Below are positions 1 through 6,039 of a DNA stretch of 6,039 bases, in pieces. The stretch covers positions 1 through 6,039 of the forward strand of contig JAESUN010000355.1 of assembly GCA_016763045.1 (NCBI GenBank). Reading direction: 5' to 3'. Both the position numbers and the translations under genes were made by a program. The DNA comes from Opitutaceae bacterium. Lineage in GTDB: Bacteria; Verrucomicrobiota; Verrucomicrobiia; Opitutales; Opitutaceae. A model generated the notes under the pieces. It was not told where the DNA came from, ran no database searches, and saw nothing but the letters and a program-made list of their open reading frames with translations. Numbering within the stretch: position 1 is the first letter of the stretch; each line of letters opens with the position of its first letter.

Positions 1-405
1 AAAGACAATATTGGTTTCGTTGTCTCCCTCAAAAGGAATAATACCCAGCTTGGGCCGAACCCAGTTTATTCCGTCCTCAGATTCAGCATAACATATCTGG
101 GAAACTTGCTTTTGGATATCCTTCCCGAGCGTAGCATCTGGAGAATGATACCCCTCGTAGTAGAGCTTAAATTTTCCCTCATCTTCAAAGACGCTTGCCC
201 AAGAGCTAATCAAAAACTCCTCCCACGGTTTTTCCGAAACCAGAATAGGATCCGAATGCACAGTGGGAGAAAATGTTTTTAATTCGACACCATAGGCCAA
301 GAGCCATGGATCTGTGCCATTGCTCCAACTATTTCCACCACCCGCCTCCACCAGCGACCAATCGATGAAAACATGCTTCTTATTTCGATGAAGTTTGCTG
401 ATCAT
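1..405 (-). CDS. Glycosidase-like five-bladed beta-propeller protein (GH32/GH43-type fold), 5' part only
   Basis: The first 135 codons of a gene that runs off the left edge. The reading frame is open from ATG (405-403) to base 1. Residues 11-20 (HVFIDWSLVE), the segment DPILVSEKPWEE (about 52-63), the blade-like SVFEDEGKFKLYYEGYH (about 71-87), CYAESEDGINWVRPKLG (about 105-121) and a closing ETNIVF resemble a large, mostly uncharacterised group of Planctomycetes/Verrucomicrobia proteins annotated as glycosyl hydrolase family 32/43 N-terminal-like. In those proteins, repeats of the form Y-A-x-S-x-D-G-I-x-W build the propeller blades. There is no signal peptide, so a cytoplasmic protein is likely. 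The start is supported by AAAAGG nine bases upstream. It lies 13 bp after the aldolase gene and is probably co-transcribed with it, which suggests a role in breaking down a sugar or sugar-acid compound. Catalytic residues cannot be judged from this fragment, and the substrate is unknown. The family call is fairly secure; hydrolase activity is not. Confidence 0.72.
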   Translation of the reverse strand, partial: MISKLHRNKKHVFIDWSLVEAGGGNSWSNGTDPWLLAYGVELKTFSPTVHSDPILVSEKPWEEFLISSWASVFEDEGKFKLYYEGYHSPDATLGKDIQKQVSQICYAESEDGINWVRPKLGIIPFEGDNETNIVF

Positions 406-414
406 TGCTTGAAG

Positions 415-420
415 CCTTTT
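415..420 (-). promoter_or_regulatory. Shine-Dalgarno of the propeller gene, overlapping the aldolase stop
   Basis: On the minus strand the sequence reads TAAAAGG. The TAA (421-419) is the aldolase stop codon, and AAAAGG (420-415) is a Shine-Dalgarno-like element nine bases before the ATG at 405. The overlap fits translation of the two genes from one message, with ribosomes re-initiating after the aldolase. Confidence 0.55.
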
Positions 421-1204
421 AGGGGTTTTTAGTGCCCGTCACCTGATCAAAAATCTCTCCCCATTTAGGAAGTGACTGATAAACCGCTCCAAAATCACTA
501 CCCATGGCAATGAAACGCCCACCCGCCTCTATCATGGCAGTCATATCCTCTGGCGTTCCCGTGGGGCGCCCCCAGTTGACCTCATTTTTCTGCGCAGCCG
601 CAGCCACTTTCTTTTGAGCTTCGGCCATTTTTGGCTCCTTAAAGTTAATTTCACAACCGAGGCGAAGAGCCAAATCTCCCCACCCAATGAAAAGAACATC
701 GACACCGGGAGCAGCGGCAATCTCCTCAATATTTTCCAATGCTTCGGGGCTCTCAATTTGAATAACAGTGACTGTCTCTTCATTCGCCTCTTTGACGTAT
801 TCACTCGGCGAATTCAGGTAAAATCGATTATCAAGTCCTGCTCCATCTAATCCTCTTTCCCCTTGAGGAGGAAATTTAGTACGACCTGCGATCTCTCTCG
901 CTTCTGCACCTGTATTGACCAGAGGAAACATCAGACCCGTCGCCCCTCGCTCCAACAATTGATAACCCGTTGCACTCTCGCGAAATTGCGTCCGCACGAT
1001 GCAATCAATATTCGCTAAATGATGGAGATAAATCATTCGCTCAACCTCCCTCGGATCCCAGGTGTTGTGCTCCGAGTCCAACCATACGCCATCATAACCC
1101 GCATTAGCTGCGTGTTCAGGAAACATGGTAACGGGGTAATAAAGACAAGCTATGCGGGCAACTTCGCCCTTTCGTAGCTTCGACAAAATCTTTGATTTTC
1201 TCAT
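419..1204 (-). CDS. HpcH/HpaI-family class II aldolase (2-oxo-acid aldolase, RhmA/HpaI-like)
   Basis: A complete 261-residue protein of the usual family length (about 250-265). Enzymes of this family use a divalent metal to cleave or form 4-hydroxy-2-oxo acids, giving pyruvate plus an aldehyde; 4-hydroxy-2-oxoheptanedioate and 2-keto-3-deoxy-L-rhamnonate are known substrates. The TIM-barrel landmarks occur in order: DSEH at 43-46 (general-base His46), the substrate-binding Arg in IVRTQ (Arg71), GATGLMFPLV (87-96), the PPQGERG loop (112-118), metal ligand Glu151 in VIQIES, and metal ligand Asp177 in GWGDLALRLG. The last motif is usually G-P-x-D-L-S/A, so Trp175 in place of Pro is unusual. The ATG at 1204 is preceded by AACCTTTTT with no Shine-Dalgarno, but the N-terminus (RKSKILSKLRKGE) matches the family start. 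It is divergent from a GntR/FCD regulator and 13 bp upstream of the propeller gene, so induction by a sugar-acid-like compound is likely. The family and chemistry are well supported; the exact substrate is open. Confidence 0.9.
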   Translation of the reverse strand: MRKSKILSKLRKGEVARIACLYYPVTMFPEHAANAGYDGVWLDSEHNTWDPREVERMIYLHHLANIDCIVRTQFRESATGYQLLERGATGLMFPLVNTGAEAREIAGRTKFPPQGERGLDGAGLDNRFYLNSPSEYVKEANEETVTVIQIESPEALENIEEIAAAPGVDVLFIGWGDLALRLGCEINFKEPKMAEAQKKVAAAAQKNEVNWGRPTGTPEDMTAMIEAGGRFIAMGSDFGAVYQSLPKWGEIFDQVTGTKNP

Positions 1205-1242
1205 AAAAAGGTTTGCGCTAAAAAGAAGTGAGGCCCACTTTC

Positions 1243-1271
1243 TGTCAACTGAAATGTCAGTGAAATTTCAG
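1243..1271. promoter_or_regulatory. Candidate operator and promoter element between gntR and the aldolase gene
   Basis: The 72-bp divergent spacer contains the inverted repeat CTGAAAT (1249-1255), nine bases, ATTTCAG (1265-1271). Inside its right half is the perfect 10-bp palindrome TGAAATTTCA (1261-1270). A near direct repeat, TGTCAACTGAAAT/TGTCAGTGAAAT, spans 1243-1266. On the minus strand TTGACA (1248-1243) is a perfect sigma70-type -35 hexamer pointing at the aldolase, although the -10 region 17-18 bases on (T-rich, TTTTTA) is poor. The repeat lies directly upstream of that -35 and ends only five bases before the gntR ATG. A regulator bound here could affect both directions. Binding by the adjacent GntR protein is inferred from position. 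Confidence 0.5.
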
Positions 1272-1276
1272 ATGCC

Positions 1277-1984
1277 ATGTCTTTTCCCCGTCCCATAACC
1301 GATCAAAACAGTGATCTCGAAACTCTGACAGCTCAAAGCAAGCTACAGATCGAATCATTGGTTTTTGAGGGACGCTTAAAACCAGGAGAACGTATCAGCG
1401 AAGCTCAATTGACTGGACTTCTCGGCTTTGGCCTCGCCCCCATCCGCAACGCACTCGACCTACTCGCCTCGGAAGGTTTATTGGTACGAATTCCACGATC
1501 CGGAACCTTTGTTCGCGAGCTCAATTTCAAAGAGTATAGCGATATTCTTGATGTGCGACTATCTCTCGAAACACTGGCAATTCGACTCGTTCGCCAGCAC
1601 GCCACGCCAGAAGAAAAGGCAGACTTGATCCGAGCGGCAAAAAAAGTGGATCAGACGGAGCAACGATTTGTCTCTGGCAAAATCCGCAAAACGGAAATGG
1701 CCAAAGCAGATGTGGCCTTTCATCTCAAACTAGCTTCGCTTAGTAAGAATTTTCAGCTTCTACATCTCCTGCGCAGCCAACGTTTACTAGAGCAATGCTT
1801 TCTGGCCGGACTTCAGCTCAGCATTGGCTTACGCACAAGGATACAAGATAAAGCAATCCGACATGTCGCCATCGCAGAAGCCACCACAAGCGGCAGTGAA
1901 GCCGAAGCAATCAAGCTCATGGACAAACACGTGCTTCAAGCCAGGAAATCCGTCATGACGTTGATGATGGGTCCAGCTCTTTAA
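1277..1984 (+). CDS. GntR-family transcriptional regulator, FCD (FadR/VanR-type) subfamily
   Basis: A complete 235-residue regulator. The N-terminal winged helix-turn-helix spans about residues 17-80: LKPGERISEAQL, then the recognition helix LGFGLAPIRNALDLLASEGLL (about 49-69), and the wing RIPRSGTFV (71-79). The C-terminal all-helical FCD ligand domain (about 87-230) has the four expected metal-binding positions: Asp145 and His149 (DVAFH), His196 (RHVAIAEA) and His218 (DKHVLQAR). Such domains usually bind a metal and sense carboxylates or sugar acids, which fits the divergent aldolase. The recognition helix reads G-L-A-P-I-R where many relatives read S-R-T-P-V-R, so its operator may differ from the common one. 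The ATG at 1277 has no clear Shine-Dalgarno. An ATG five bases earlier is out of frame, and the next in-frame ATG is codon 141, inside the ligand domain. It probably controls the aldolase unit and itself. Confidence 0.93.
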   Translation: MSFPRPITDQNSDLETLTAQSKLQIESLVFEGRLKPGERISEAQLTGLLGFGLAPIRNALDLLASEGLLVRIPRSGTFVRELNFKEYSDILDVRLSLETLAIRLVRQHATPEEKADLIRAAKKVDQTEQRFVSGKIRKTEMAKADVAFHLKLASLSKNFQLLHLLRSQRLLEQCFLAGLQLSIGLRTRIQDKAIRHVAIAEATTSGSEAEAIKLMDKHVLQARKSVMTLMMGPAL

Positions 1985-2002
1985 GAACGGCAGTCTAATC
2001 AA

Positions 2003-2033
2003 AAAGCTCCTCTTCATTTAGAAGAGAAGCTTT
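2003..2033. terminator. Bidirectional intrinsic terminator between gntR and sdhB
   Basis: The stem is AAAGCT (2003-2008), a C·A mismatch (2009/2027), and CTCTTC (2010-2015) closed by a 5-base loop (2016-2020), pairing with GAAGAG (2021-2026) and AGCTTT (2028-2033): twelve base pairs. On the minus strand the hairpin is followed by a T run (TTTTT with the stem end), good for ending sdhCAB. On the plus strand the T run is short (TTT), so termination of gntR is weaker. A second AT-rich inverted repeat, CTTTAAA/TTTAAAG (2030-2036, 2045-2051), overlaps the sdhB stop codon. Confidence 0.82.
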
Positions 2034-2045
2034 AAAGAAAAACGT

Positions 2046-2822
2046 TTAAAGTTTTGCAGTGGAAGGTTTCGATTTAAAACTCTTCCGAACAGTTGCCGCT
2101 ACAAAATCCCGGTTCAATTGACTGATAAAATCATGCGTGATCAGCTTTGGGCAAACGGCTGAACACTCGTATTGGTTCGTGCAATTTCCAAACCCAGCTT
2201 CATCCATCGCTGCGACCATATTGAGAACACGATTATCTTTTTCGGCCTGCCCCTGAGGCAATCCATTAAGCTGAGAAACCTTCGCTCCGACAAAGAGCAT
2301 TGCCGATGCATTTTTACAGGCGGCCACACAAGCACCACAGCCAATACAAGCAGCCGCATCCATCGCCGTATCCGCAACTTCTTTTGAAATTGGAATCGCA
2401 TTTGCATCTGGAGCACTCCCAGTGCGAACAGTCACAAAACCTCCCGCCTGGATGATCTTATCAAAAGGCTTCCGATTCACAACTAAGTCCTTGATGATCG
2501 GAAAAGGGTCTGCTCTGAAAGGCTCGACCGTGATGATATCGCCATCCTCAAAGCTACGCATATAAGTCTGGCAAGTTGCCACACCCTGATGCGGGCCATG
2601 CGGTTTCCCATCAATAACGAGAGAACAAGTACCACAAATCCCTTCGCGGCAATCATGGTCAAAGGCAATCGGTTCTTCACCCTGATCCGTCAGATCCTCA
2701 TTGATCACATCGAGCATCTCGAGAAAAGACATATTCGAATTCAGCTCCGGTGAATCATATACCTTGAATCCGCCTTTGCTTTCCTGATTTTTCTGACGCC
2801 AGACTTTGATTTTAACTTTCAT
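2046..2822 (-). CDS. sdhB: Succinate dehydrogenase / fumarate reductase iron-sulfur subunit
   Basis: A complete 258-residue protein that passes electrons from the flavin of SdhA to the quinone site through three iron-sulfur clusters. The N-terminal ferredoxin-like domain binds [2Fe-2S] through Cys58, Cys63, Cys66 ([10 protein letters not shown]) and Cys84. The C-terminal helical domain has Cys159, Cys162 and Cys165 plus Cys224 for [4Fe-4S], and Cys169, Cys214 and Cys220 for [3Fe-4S]. The spacing (CxxCxxCxxxC, then C-6-C-4-C) matches characterised SdhB proteins, and all eleven cysteine ligands are intact. It is the last gene of sdhCAB, 37 bp after sdhA, and ends just before a strong terminator. 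No good Shine-Dalgarno precedes the ATG at 2822, but [10 protein letters not shown] is a normal family start. Sequence alone does not separate succinate dehydrogenase from fumarate reductase; succinate oxidation is the simpler assumption. Confidence 0.95.
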   Translation of the reverse strand: MKVKIKVWRQKNQESKGGFKVYDSPELNSNMSFLEMLDVINEDLTDQGEEPIAFDHDCREGICGTCSLVIDGKPHGPHQGVATCQTYMRSFEDGDIITVEPFRADPFPIIKDLVVNRKPFDKIIQAGGFVTVRTGSAPDANAIPISKEVADTAMDAAACIGCGACVAACKNASAMLFVGAKVSQLNGLPQGQAEKDNRVLNMVAAMDEAGFGNCTNQYECSAVCPKLITHDFISQLNRDFVAATVRKSFKSKPSTAKL

Positions 2823-2859
2823 CGTCGAAATACTTAAATGTGCTCAATCGGGGTACGGA

Positions 2860-4773
2860 TTACTTATAATTACGGGTCGCCATCTGAATATTCTCATATT
2901 CAAGCGATTCTTTATTAAGGAGAGGCGTTTTACCTTTTCCTTGATACTCCCAGGCAAAGACACTTGCGAATTCATCATCATGACGAAGGGCCTCTCCATC
3001 TCCCGTCTGATGCTCTTCACGGAAATGTCCACCGCAGGACTCTTCTCTAGTGAGAGCATCTCGACAAAGGAGTTCGCCCAGTTCCATAAAGTCAGCAACT
3101 CGACCTGCTTTCTCCAACGACTGATTCCATTCTCCTTCTTCACCGGGAATATTTACATTCTTCCAGAATTCCTCCCGCAATTGAGGGATCAATTCGAGAG
3201 CTTTTGTTAGGCCTTCTTTCGTCCGGCCCATTCCGCAATAAGTCCACATGAGATTCCCTAACTCTTTGTGGAAAGAGCTCACGCTGCGCTTGCCCTTATT
3301 ATTAAGGAAATGATTGATCGTTTCCTTAACCTCATCTTCAACCTCATCAAAAGAAGCATGATCCGTCGAAGGACGATTACCCAATTGGCCTGCTAGATAA
3401 TTATTGATTGTGTTAGGAAGGACAAAGTAACCATCCGCCAAGCCCTGCATTAAGGCACTCGCACCTAACCGATTGGCTCCATGGTCTGAGAAATTTGCTT
3501 CCCCAAGAACAAAGAGTCCTGGCAGATTACTCATCAGCCCATAATCAACCCAAAGCCCACCCATGGTATAGTGAACTGCTGGATATATCCGCATCGGCAC
3601 TTCATAGGCATTCTCGTTTGTGATTTCTTTATAAATATCAAAAAGATTTCCGTAACGCTCACGAATAACGCTTTCGCCCAGACGACTGATCGCATCCTCA
3701 AAATCGAGATAAACGCCCAGTCCAGTCTCACCGACACCACGGCCTTCATCACAAACCTGTTTCGCTGCACGTGATGAGATATCACGAGGAGCCAGATTTC
3801 CAAAGCTCGGGTATTTCCGTTCCAGATAATAATCGCGTTCGTCTTCGGGAATATCTCCAGGAGCCCTTTTGTCCCCTACTTTCTTCGGAACCCAGATCCG
3901 ACCATCATTACGTAAGGACTCAGACATCAAAGTCAATTTTGACTGATACTCACCTGAAACAGGAATACACGTTGGATGGATCTGTGTATAACAAGGATTG
4001 GCGAAACAGGCCCCACGCTTGTGAGCGCGCCAGATGGCCGTGGCATTCGAATTTCGGGCATACGTGGAAAGGTTGAAGACATTCCCATACCCTCCCGTCG
4101 CCAAGACAACTGCATCAGCCGCATGGCGGTCAATTTCTCCGGTTACAAGATTACGGGTAATAATCCCTTTAGCATGCCCATCCACCACGACAAGATCGAG
4201 CATCTCCGTATACGGAAGCATCTCAACCGTTCCCAACCCAATCTGGCGGGAAAGAGCGGAATAGGCTCCAAGGAGAAGCTGCTGTCCTGTCTGCCCTCTC
4301 GCATAAAAAGTCCGAGAGACCTGCGCACCACCAAAAGAACGGTTCGCCAACAGACCACCATACTCACGGGCAAAAGGAACTCCCTGTGCCGCACATTGGT
4401 CGATAATATTAGAGCTCACCTGCGCCAAGCGATAAACATTCGCTTCCCGGGAACGGAAATCTCCTCCCTTCACCGTGTCATAAAATAAACGATACACGCT
4501 ATCCCCATCGTTCTGATAATTCTTCGCCGCGTTCACTCCACCCTGCGCTGCAATACTATGTGCCCGACGTGGACTGTCGTGAAAGCAAATGCACTTCACC
4601 CTGTAGCCGAGCTCTGCCAGCGTCGCAGCCGCAGAACCTCCAGCCAAACCAGAGCCAACCACGATAATATCGTATTTCCGCTTGTTGGTTGGATTGACGA
4701 GTTTACTATCCGCTATGTATTTCTCCCACTTTTCTTTTAAGGGGCCGGACGGAATTTTTGCATCAAGTTTCAT
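2860..4773 (-). CDS. sdhA: Succinate dehydrogenase / fumarate reductase flavoprotein subunit (B. subtilis / Bacteroidetes type)
   Basis: A complete 637-residue catalytic subunit that interconverts succinate and fumarate on the cytoplasmic side of the membrane. The FAD-binding Rossmann motif is [12 protein letters not shown] (about 38-49). His72 in AHSIAAQGG is the expected covalent FAD attachment site. Substrate-site residues expected from the family are present: His266 (QIHPTCIP), Arg330 (PRDISSR), His401 (VHYTMGG), and Arg435 in [11 protein letters not shown]; Glu424 (LGEANF) fits the flavin site. The start [13 protein letters not shown] and the stretch [20 protein letters not shown] are typical of the type B enzymes of Bacteroidetes, Chlorobi and Verrucomicrobia rather than the E. 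coli type. The C-terminal part (about 475-637) includes [15 protein letters not shown]. Its ATG overlaps the sdhC stop as TAATG with no good Shine-Dalgarno, which points to translational coupling. No frameshift or missing residue was seen. Confidence 0.96.
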   Translation of the reverse strand: MKLDAKIPSGPLKEKWEKYIADSKLVNPTNKRKYDIIVVGSGLAGGSAAATLAELGYRVKCICFHDSPRRAHSIAAQGGVNAAKNYQNDGDSVYRLFYDTVKGGDFRSREANVYRLAQVSSNIIDQCAAQGVPFAREYGGLLANRSFGGAQVSRTFYARGQTGQQLLLGAYSALSRQIGLGTVEMLPYTEMLDLVVVDGHAKGIITRNLVTGEIDRHAADAVVLATGGYGNVFNLSTYARNSNATAIWRAHKRGACFANPCYTQIHPTCIPVSGEYQSKLTLMSESLRNDGRIWVPKKVGDKRAPGDIPEDERDYYLERKYPSFGNLAPRDISSRAAKQVCDEGRGVGETGLGVYLDFEDAISRLGESVIRERYGNLFDIYKEITNENAYEVPMRIYPAVHYTMGGLWVDYGLMSNLPGLFVLGEANFSDHGANRLGASALMQGLADGYFVLPNTINNYLAGQLGNRPSTDHASFDEVEDEVKETINHFLNNKGKRSVSSFHKELGNLMWTYCGMGRTKEGLTKALELIPQLREEFWKNVNIPGEEGEWNQSLEKAGRVADFMELGELLCRDALTREESCGGHFREEHQTGDGEALRHDDEFASVFAWEYQGKGKTPLLNKESLEYENIQMATRNYK

Positions 4774-5543
4774 TATCCCGAAGGAGTGTTTAGGTGAGAA
4801 GAAACAGACTCCGCAACAGCTTCAATGCTGCTATCGGGGCGGCTCACTTTGCCAGTTAAAACGGATAGAGGGATCACTGCATTCCCTGCGAAATAGGCCA
4901 GACTCAGAACAATCGAGATTACCTTCAGCGCACGTCCCCACGTTTCTGTCCGTAATCCAACGGACTGAAACATACTCTGAAACCCATGACTGAGATGAAA
5001 GCTGAGCAATCCAACAGAGATAAGATAGAAAAGAGAAACGGTGAGACTACTAAATCCCGCCACCATCATCAAGTGGACATCGGGCACCACTGTGCCATCT
5101 GCCAAAGTCCACATCATCTCGTTATACTCCGGATTTGTCGCCTTCACCGTGAAGTGCGCAAGGTGGTAAAGAATGAAGGCCAGAACAATAAACCCACTGT
5201 ACTTCATCGTTCGTGAAGCATAGGAGGCTTGGATGGTATGACTCGCCGTATAGCTCTGAGAACGGGCTTTTTTGTTTTCACACCAGAGAAGAACAGCCAT
5301 CCAGATATGCAGTCCTACACAGAGCAAAAGGAAGAGCCGGATCAGCCATAATGCTGGCCCCAGGCCCTGAAGAAAATGGGCGTATGCATTGATTTTTTCT
5401 GGATCCGAAAAAATTTGCAAATTTCCCACTAGATGACCAATGATAAAACCAATGAGGACAGCACCTGTCAGTGCCATGATGATCTTCTTGCCAATAGAAG
5501 TCTTTAGAAGGGCAGTAACTATATTCATCACAGATATATGCAC
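4773..5543 (-). CDS. sdhC: Succinate dehydrogenase cytochrome b subunit, b558 family (di-heme membrane anchor)
   Basis: A 256-residue membrane protein with five predicted helices: about 20-41, 64-87, 115-134, 158-186 and 205-229. It anchors SdhAB and carries electrons to the quinone through two b hemes. Likely axial ligands, one per helix, are His37 (IGHLVGN), His79 (GLHIW), His127 (LYHLAH) and His183 (SFHLSHG), by analogy with B. subtilis SdhC and Wolinella FrdC; His130 and His186 are close alternatives. SSIGKK-like [13 protein letters not shown] near the N-terminus is typical of the family. A 25-residue polar tail follows the last helix. The start is uncertain. GTG at 5543 has GGCGGA seven bases upstream, while ATG at 5528 (giving 251 residues) is nearer the usual family start and sits at the end of a mini-ORF. 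It is the first gene of sdhCAB, and its TAA overlaps the sdhA ATG by one base. Confidence 0.93.
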   Translation of the reverse strand: MHISVMNIVTALLKTSIGKKIIMALTGAVLIGFIIGHLVGNLQIFSDPEKINAYAHFLQGLGPALWLIRLFLLLCVGLHIWMAVLLWCENKKARSQSYTASHTIQASYASRTMKYSGFIVLAFILYHLAHFTVKATNPEYNEMMWTLADGTVVPDVHLMMVAGFSSLTVSLFYLISVGLLSFHLSHGFQSMFQSVGLRTETWGRALKVISIVLSLAYFAGNAVIPLSVLTGKVSRPDSSIEAVAESVSSHLNTPSG

Positions 5544-5551
5544 ACAAACAT
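5528..5551 (-). other. Seven-codon mini-ORF (MFVCIYL) in the sdhC leader
   Basis: ATG at 5551 opens a reading frame of seven codons that ends at TGA (5530-5528). The final A is the first base of an in-frame sdhC ATG (5528), forming a TGATG junction typical of translational coupling. The ATG sits directly after AAGGGCGG, close for a Shine-Dalgarno. It may be a leader peptide that feeds ribosomes to sdhC, or chance. Nothing shows that it is translated. Confidence 0.25.
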
Positions 5552-5575
5552 CCGCCCTTATAGATGGGCTGCGGA
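5551..5575 (-). promoter_or_regulatory. Predicted leader hairpin covering the sdhC Shine-Dalgarno
   Basis: On the minus-strand message TCCGC (5575-5571) pairs with GCGGA (5555-5551). After a two-base AG bulge, CC pairs with GG, around a 9-base loop (5566-5558). The right arm contains AAGGGCGGA, the only Shine-Dalgarno-like sequence before sdhC, so folding would partly hide it. The rest of the 145-bp gap to the upstream gene (5576-5688) has AT-rich TATAAA (5615-5610) and TATAAG (5641-5636) boxes without well-placed -35 partners. No promoter is assigned, and no clear terminator for the upstream gene is visible. Confidence 0.4.
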
Positions 5576-5688
5576 CAAGCGAGCACGCCGGGGAGCAGAG
5601 ATAATTTCCTTTATAGCGTCAAACTATTAAGGGTTCTTATAAGTCTTTTTAACCAAGGGTAGAAGAAGATCTTTTACACCACACCTCT

Positions 5689-6039
5689 CTAAGAAACTGG
5701 CTTGGGCTTGAAGAGAACAAATTTACCACTGGGAAGAGGCTGTATTAATCGCTTACGAAACATATTCACTCGAGCCTCTCCACCTAACAGAGCGGCAATA
5801 GCGGTATCAATACCTTCTGGGGCAGTTTTATCTGCCACATAATCCAAATTCCACCGATCCGCAGAAACCTGGCTGAGACAATAATGCCAACAAGAAAATT
5901 CTTCAGGAAAGGCCTCATCGATTTCGACAGAAGAAATCCACTGCCCTTCTGGATTGAGAAACAAGTCCTTCTGTCGACCCAGCAACCGGTATCCCGATTC
6001 ATATCGCTGTACCAAATCCCCCGTATGATGCCGAAGAAG
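5689..6039 (-). CDS. Acyl-adenylating enzyme (ANL superfamily, PaaK/CapK-like), C-terminal part only
   Basis: The last 116 codons plus TAG of a gene that enters from the right edge; the frame is open to base 6039, so no start is visible here. The fragment begins with RHHTGDL (residues 3-9 of the fragment), matching the conserved R-x-x-T-G-D motif of adenylate-forming enzymes. It continues with the hinge GRQKDLF (21-27) and the small-domain stretch NPEGQWISSVEIDEAF (29-44). Near the end, PLPSGKF (101-107) resembles the C-terminal P-x-x-x-G-K motif that carries the catalytic lysine. The spacing and short C-terminal domain look more like phenylacetate-CoA ligase/CapK-like proteins than classical acyl-CoA synthetases. 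The reaction is probably activation of a carboxylic acid as acyl-AMP, with unknown acid and acceptor. It points towards sdhC across 145 bp without a clear terminator, so read-through is possible, but a shared function is not suggested. Confidence 0.7.
   Translation of the reverse strand, partial: LLRHHTGDLVQRYESGYRLLGRQKDLFLNPEGQWISSVEIDEAFPEEFSCWHYCLSQVSADRWNLDYVADKTAPEGIDTAIAALLGGEARVNMFRKRLIQPLPSGKFVLFKPKPVS

Noticed and set aside
614..850. Plus-strand frame of 78 codons opposite the aldolase
   Set aside because: It is fully antisense to a conserved aldolase with intact motifs. It has no recognisable domain and no ribosome site.
3976..4488. 170-codon open frame on the plus strand
   Set aside because: It lies entirely opposite sdhA, whose protein sequence is strongly conserved here, and its translation resembles no family. 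It is an antisense shadow.
5278..5586. Cysteine-rich 102-codon frame on the minus strand
   Set aside because: It overlaps sdhC in another frame; its odd composition (many Cys, Trp, His) comes from reading a membrane-protein gene out of frame.
5617..5622. TTGACG as a -35 element for sdhC
   Set aside because: No TATAAT-like hexamer lies 16-18 bases downstream; the nearby TATAAA starts only two bases after it, so the pair does not make a promoter.
5544..5688. Possible small RNA, tRNA or riboswitch in the gap before sdhC
   Set aside because: No cloverleaf, no known riboswitch core and no hairpin followed by a T run is visible; only the short leader hairpin at 5551-5575 stands out.
1..6039. Mobile element, CRISPR or defence system in the window
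   Set aside because: No transposase, integrase, terminal repeats, spaced direct repeats or defence-type domains were seen. The genes are metabolic or regulatory.

Overview
This 6.0-kb bacterial window carries seven protein genes, two of them cut by the window edges. The gene content points to the Planctomycetes-Verrucomicrobia-Chlamydiae group, most likely a Verrucomicrobiota member. The clues are a B. subtilis/Bacteroidetes-type (type B) succinate dehydrogenase in C-A-B order and an intracellular five-bladed-propeller, glycosidase-like protein of a kind common in Planctomycetes and Verrucomicrobia. Several starts also have little or no Shine-Dalgarno sequence. This placement is inference, because no rRNA or marker phylogeny could be run.

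Left third (1-1984): a small, probably carbohydrate-related catabolic locus. A GntR/FCD-family regulator (+ strand) is divergent from a two-gene minus-strand unit. That unit is an HpcH/HpaI-type class II 2-oxo-acid aldolase followed 13 bp later by the glycosidase-like gene, which runs off the left edge. The 72-bp divergent spacer holds an inverted repeat (CTGAAAT-9-ATTTCAG) next to a perfect TTGACA -35-like hexamer for the aldolase unit. It is the obvious candidate operator for the regulator.

Middle and right (2003-5543): a strong bidirectional hairpin separates the convergent gntR and sdhB genes. The complete minus-strand operon sdhC-sdhA-sdhB encodes the di-heme cytochrome b558-type membrane anchor, the FAD-binding catalytic subunit and the three-cluster iron-sulfur subunit of complex II (or fumarate reductase). 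Every cofactor and active-site residue I looked for is present. sdhC and sdhA overlap as TAATG. The sdhC start is unusual: the only Shine-Dalgarno-like sequence lies in a predicted leader hairpin, and a seven-codon mini-ORF ends in TGATG on an alternative internal start.

Right edge (5689-6039): the C-terminal 116 residues of an acyl-adenylating enzyme (ANL superfamily, PaaK/CapK-like) on the minus strand, cut by the window.

I see no CRISPR array, tRNA, rRNA, insertion sequence or phage gene, and no frameshift in the conserved genes. There is no clear evidence of a wholly new system. The items most worth a second look are the aldolase/propeller/regulator locus with its operator and the sdhC translation-initiation region.
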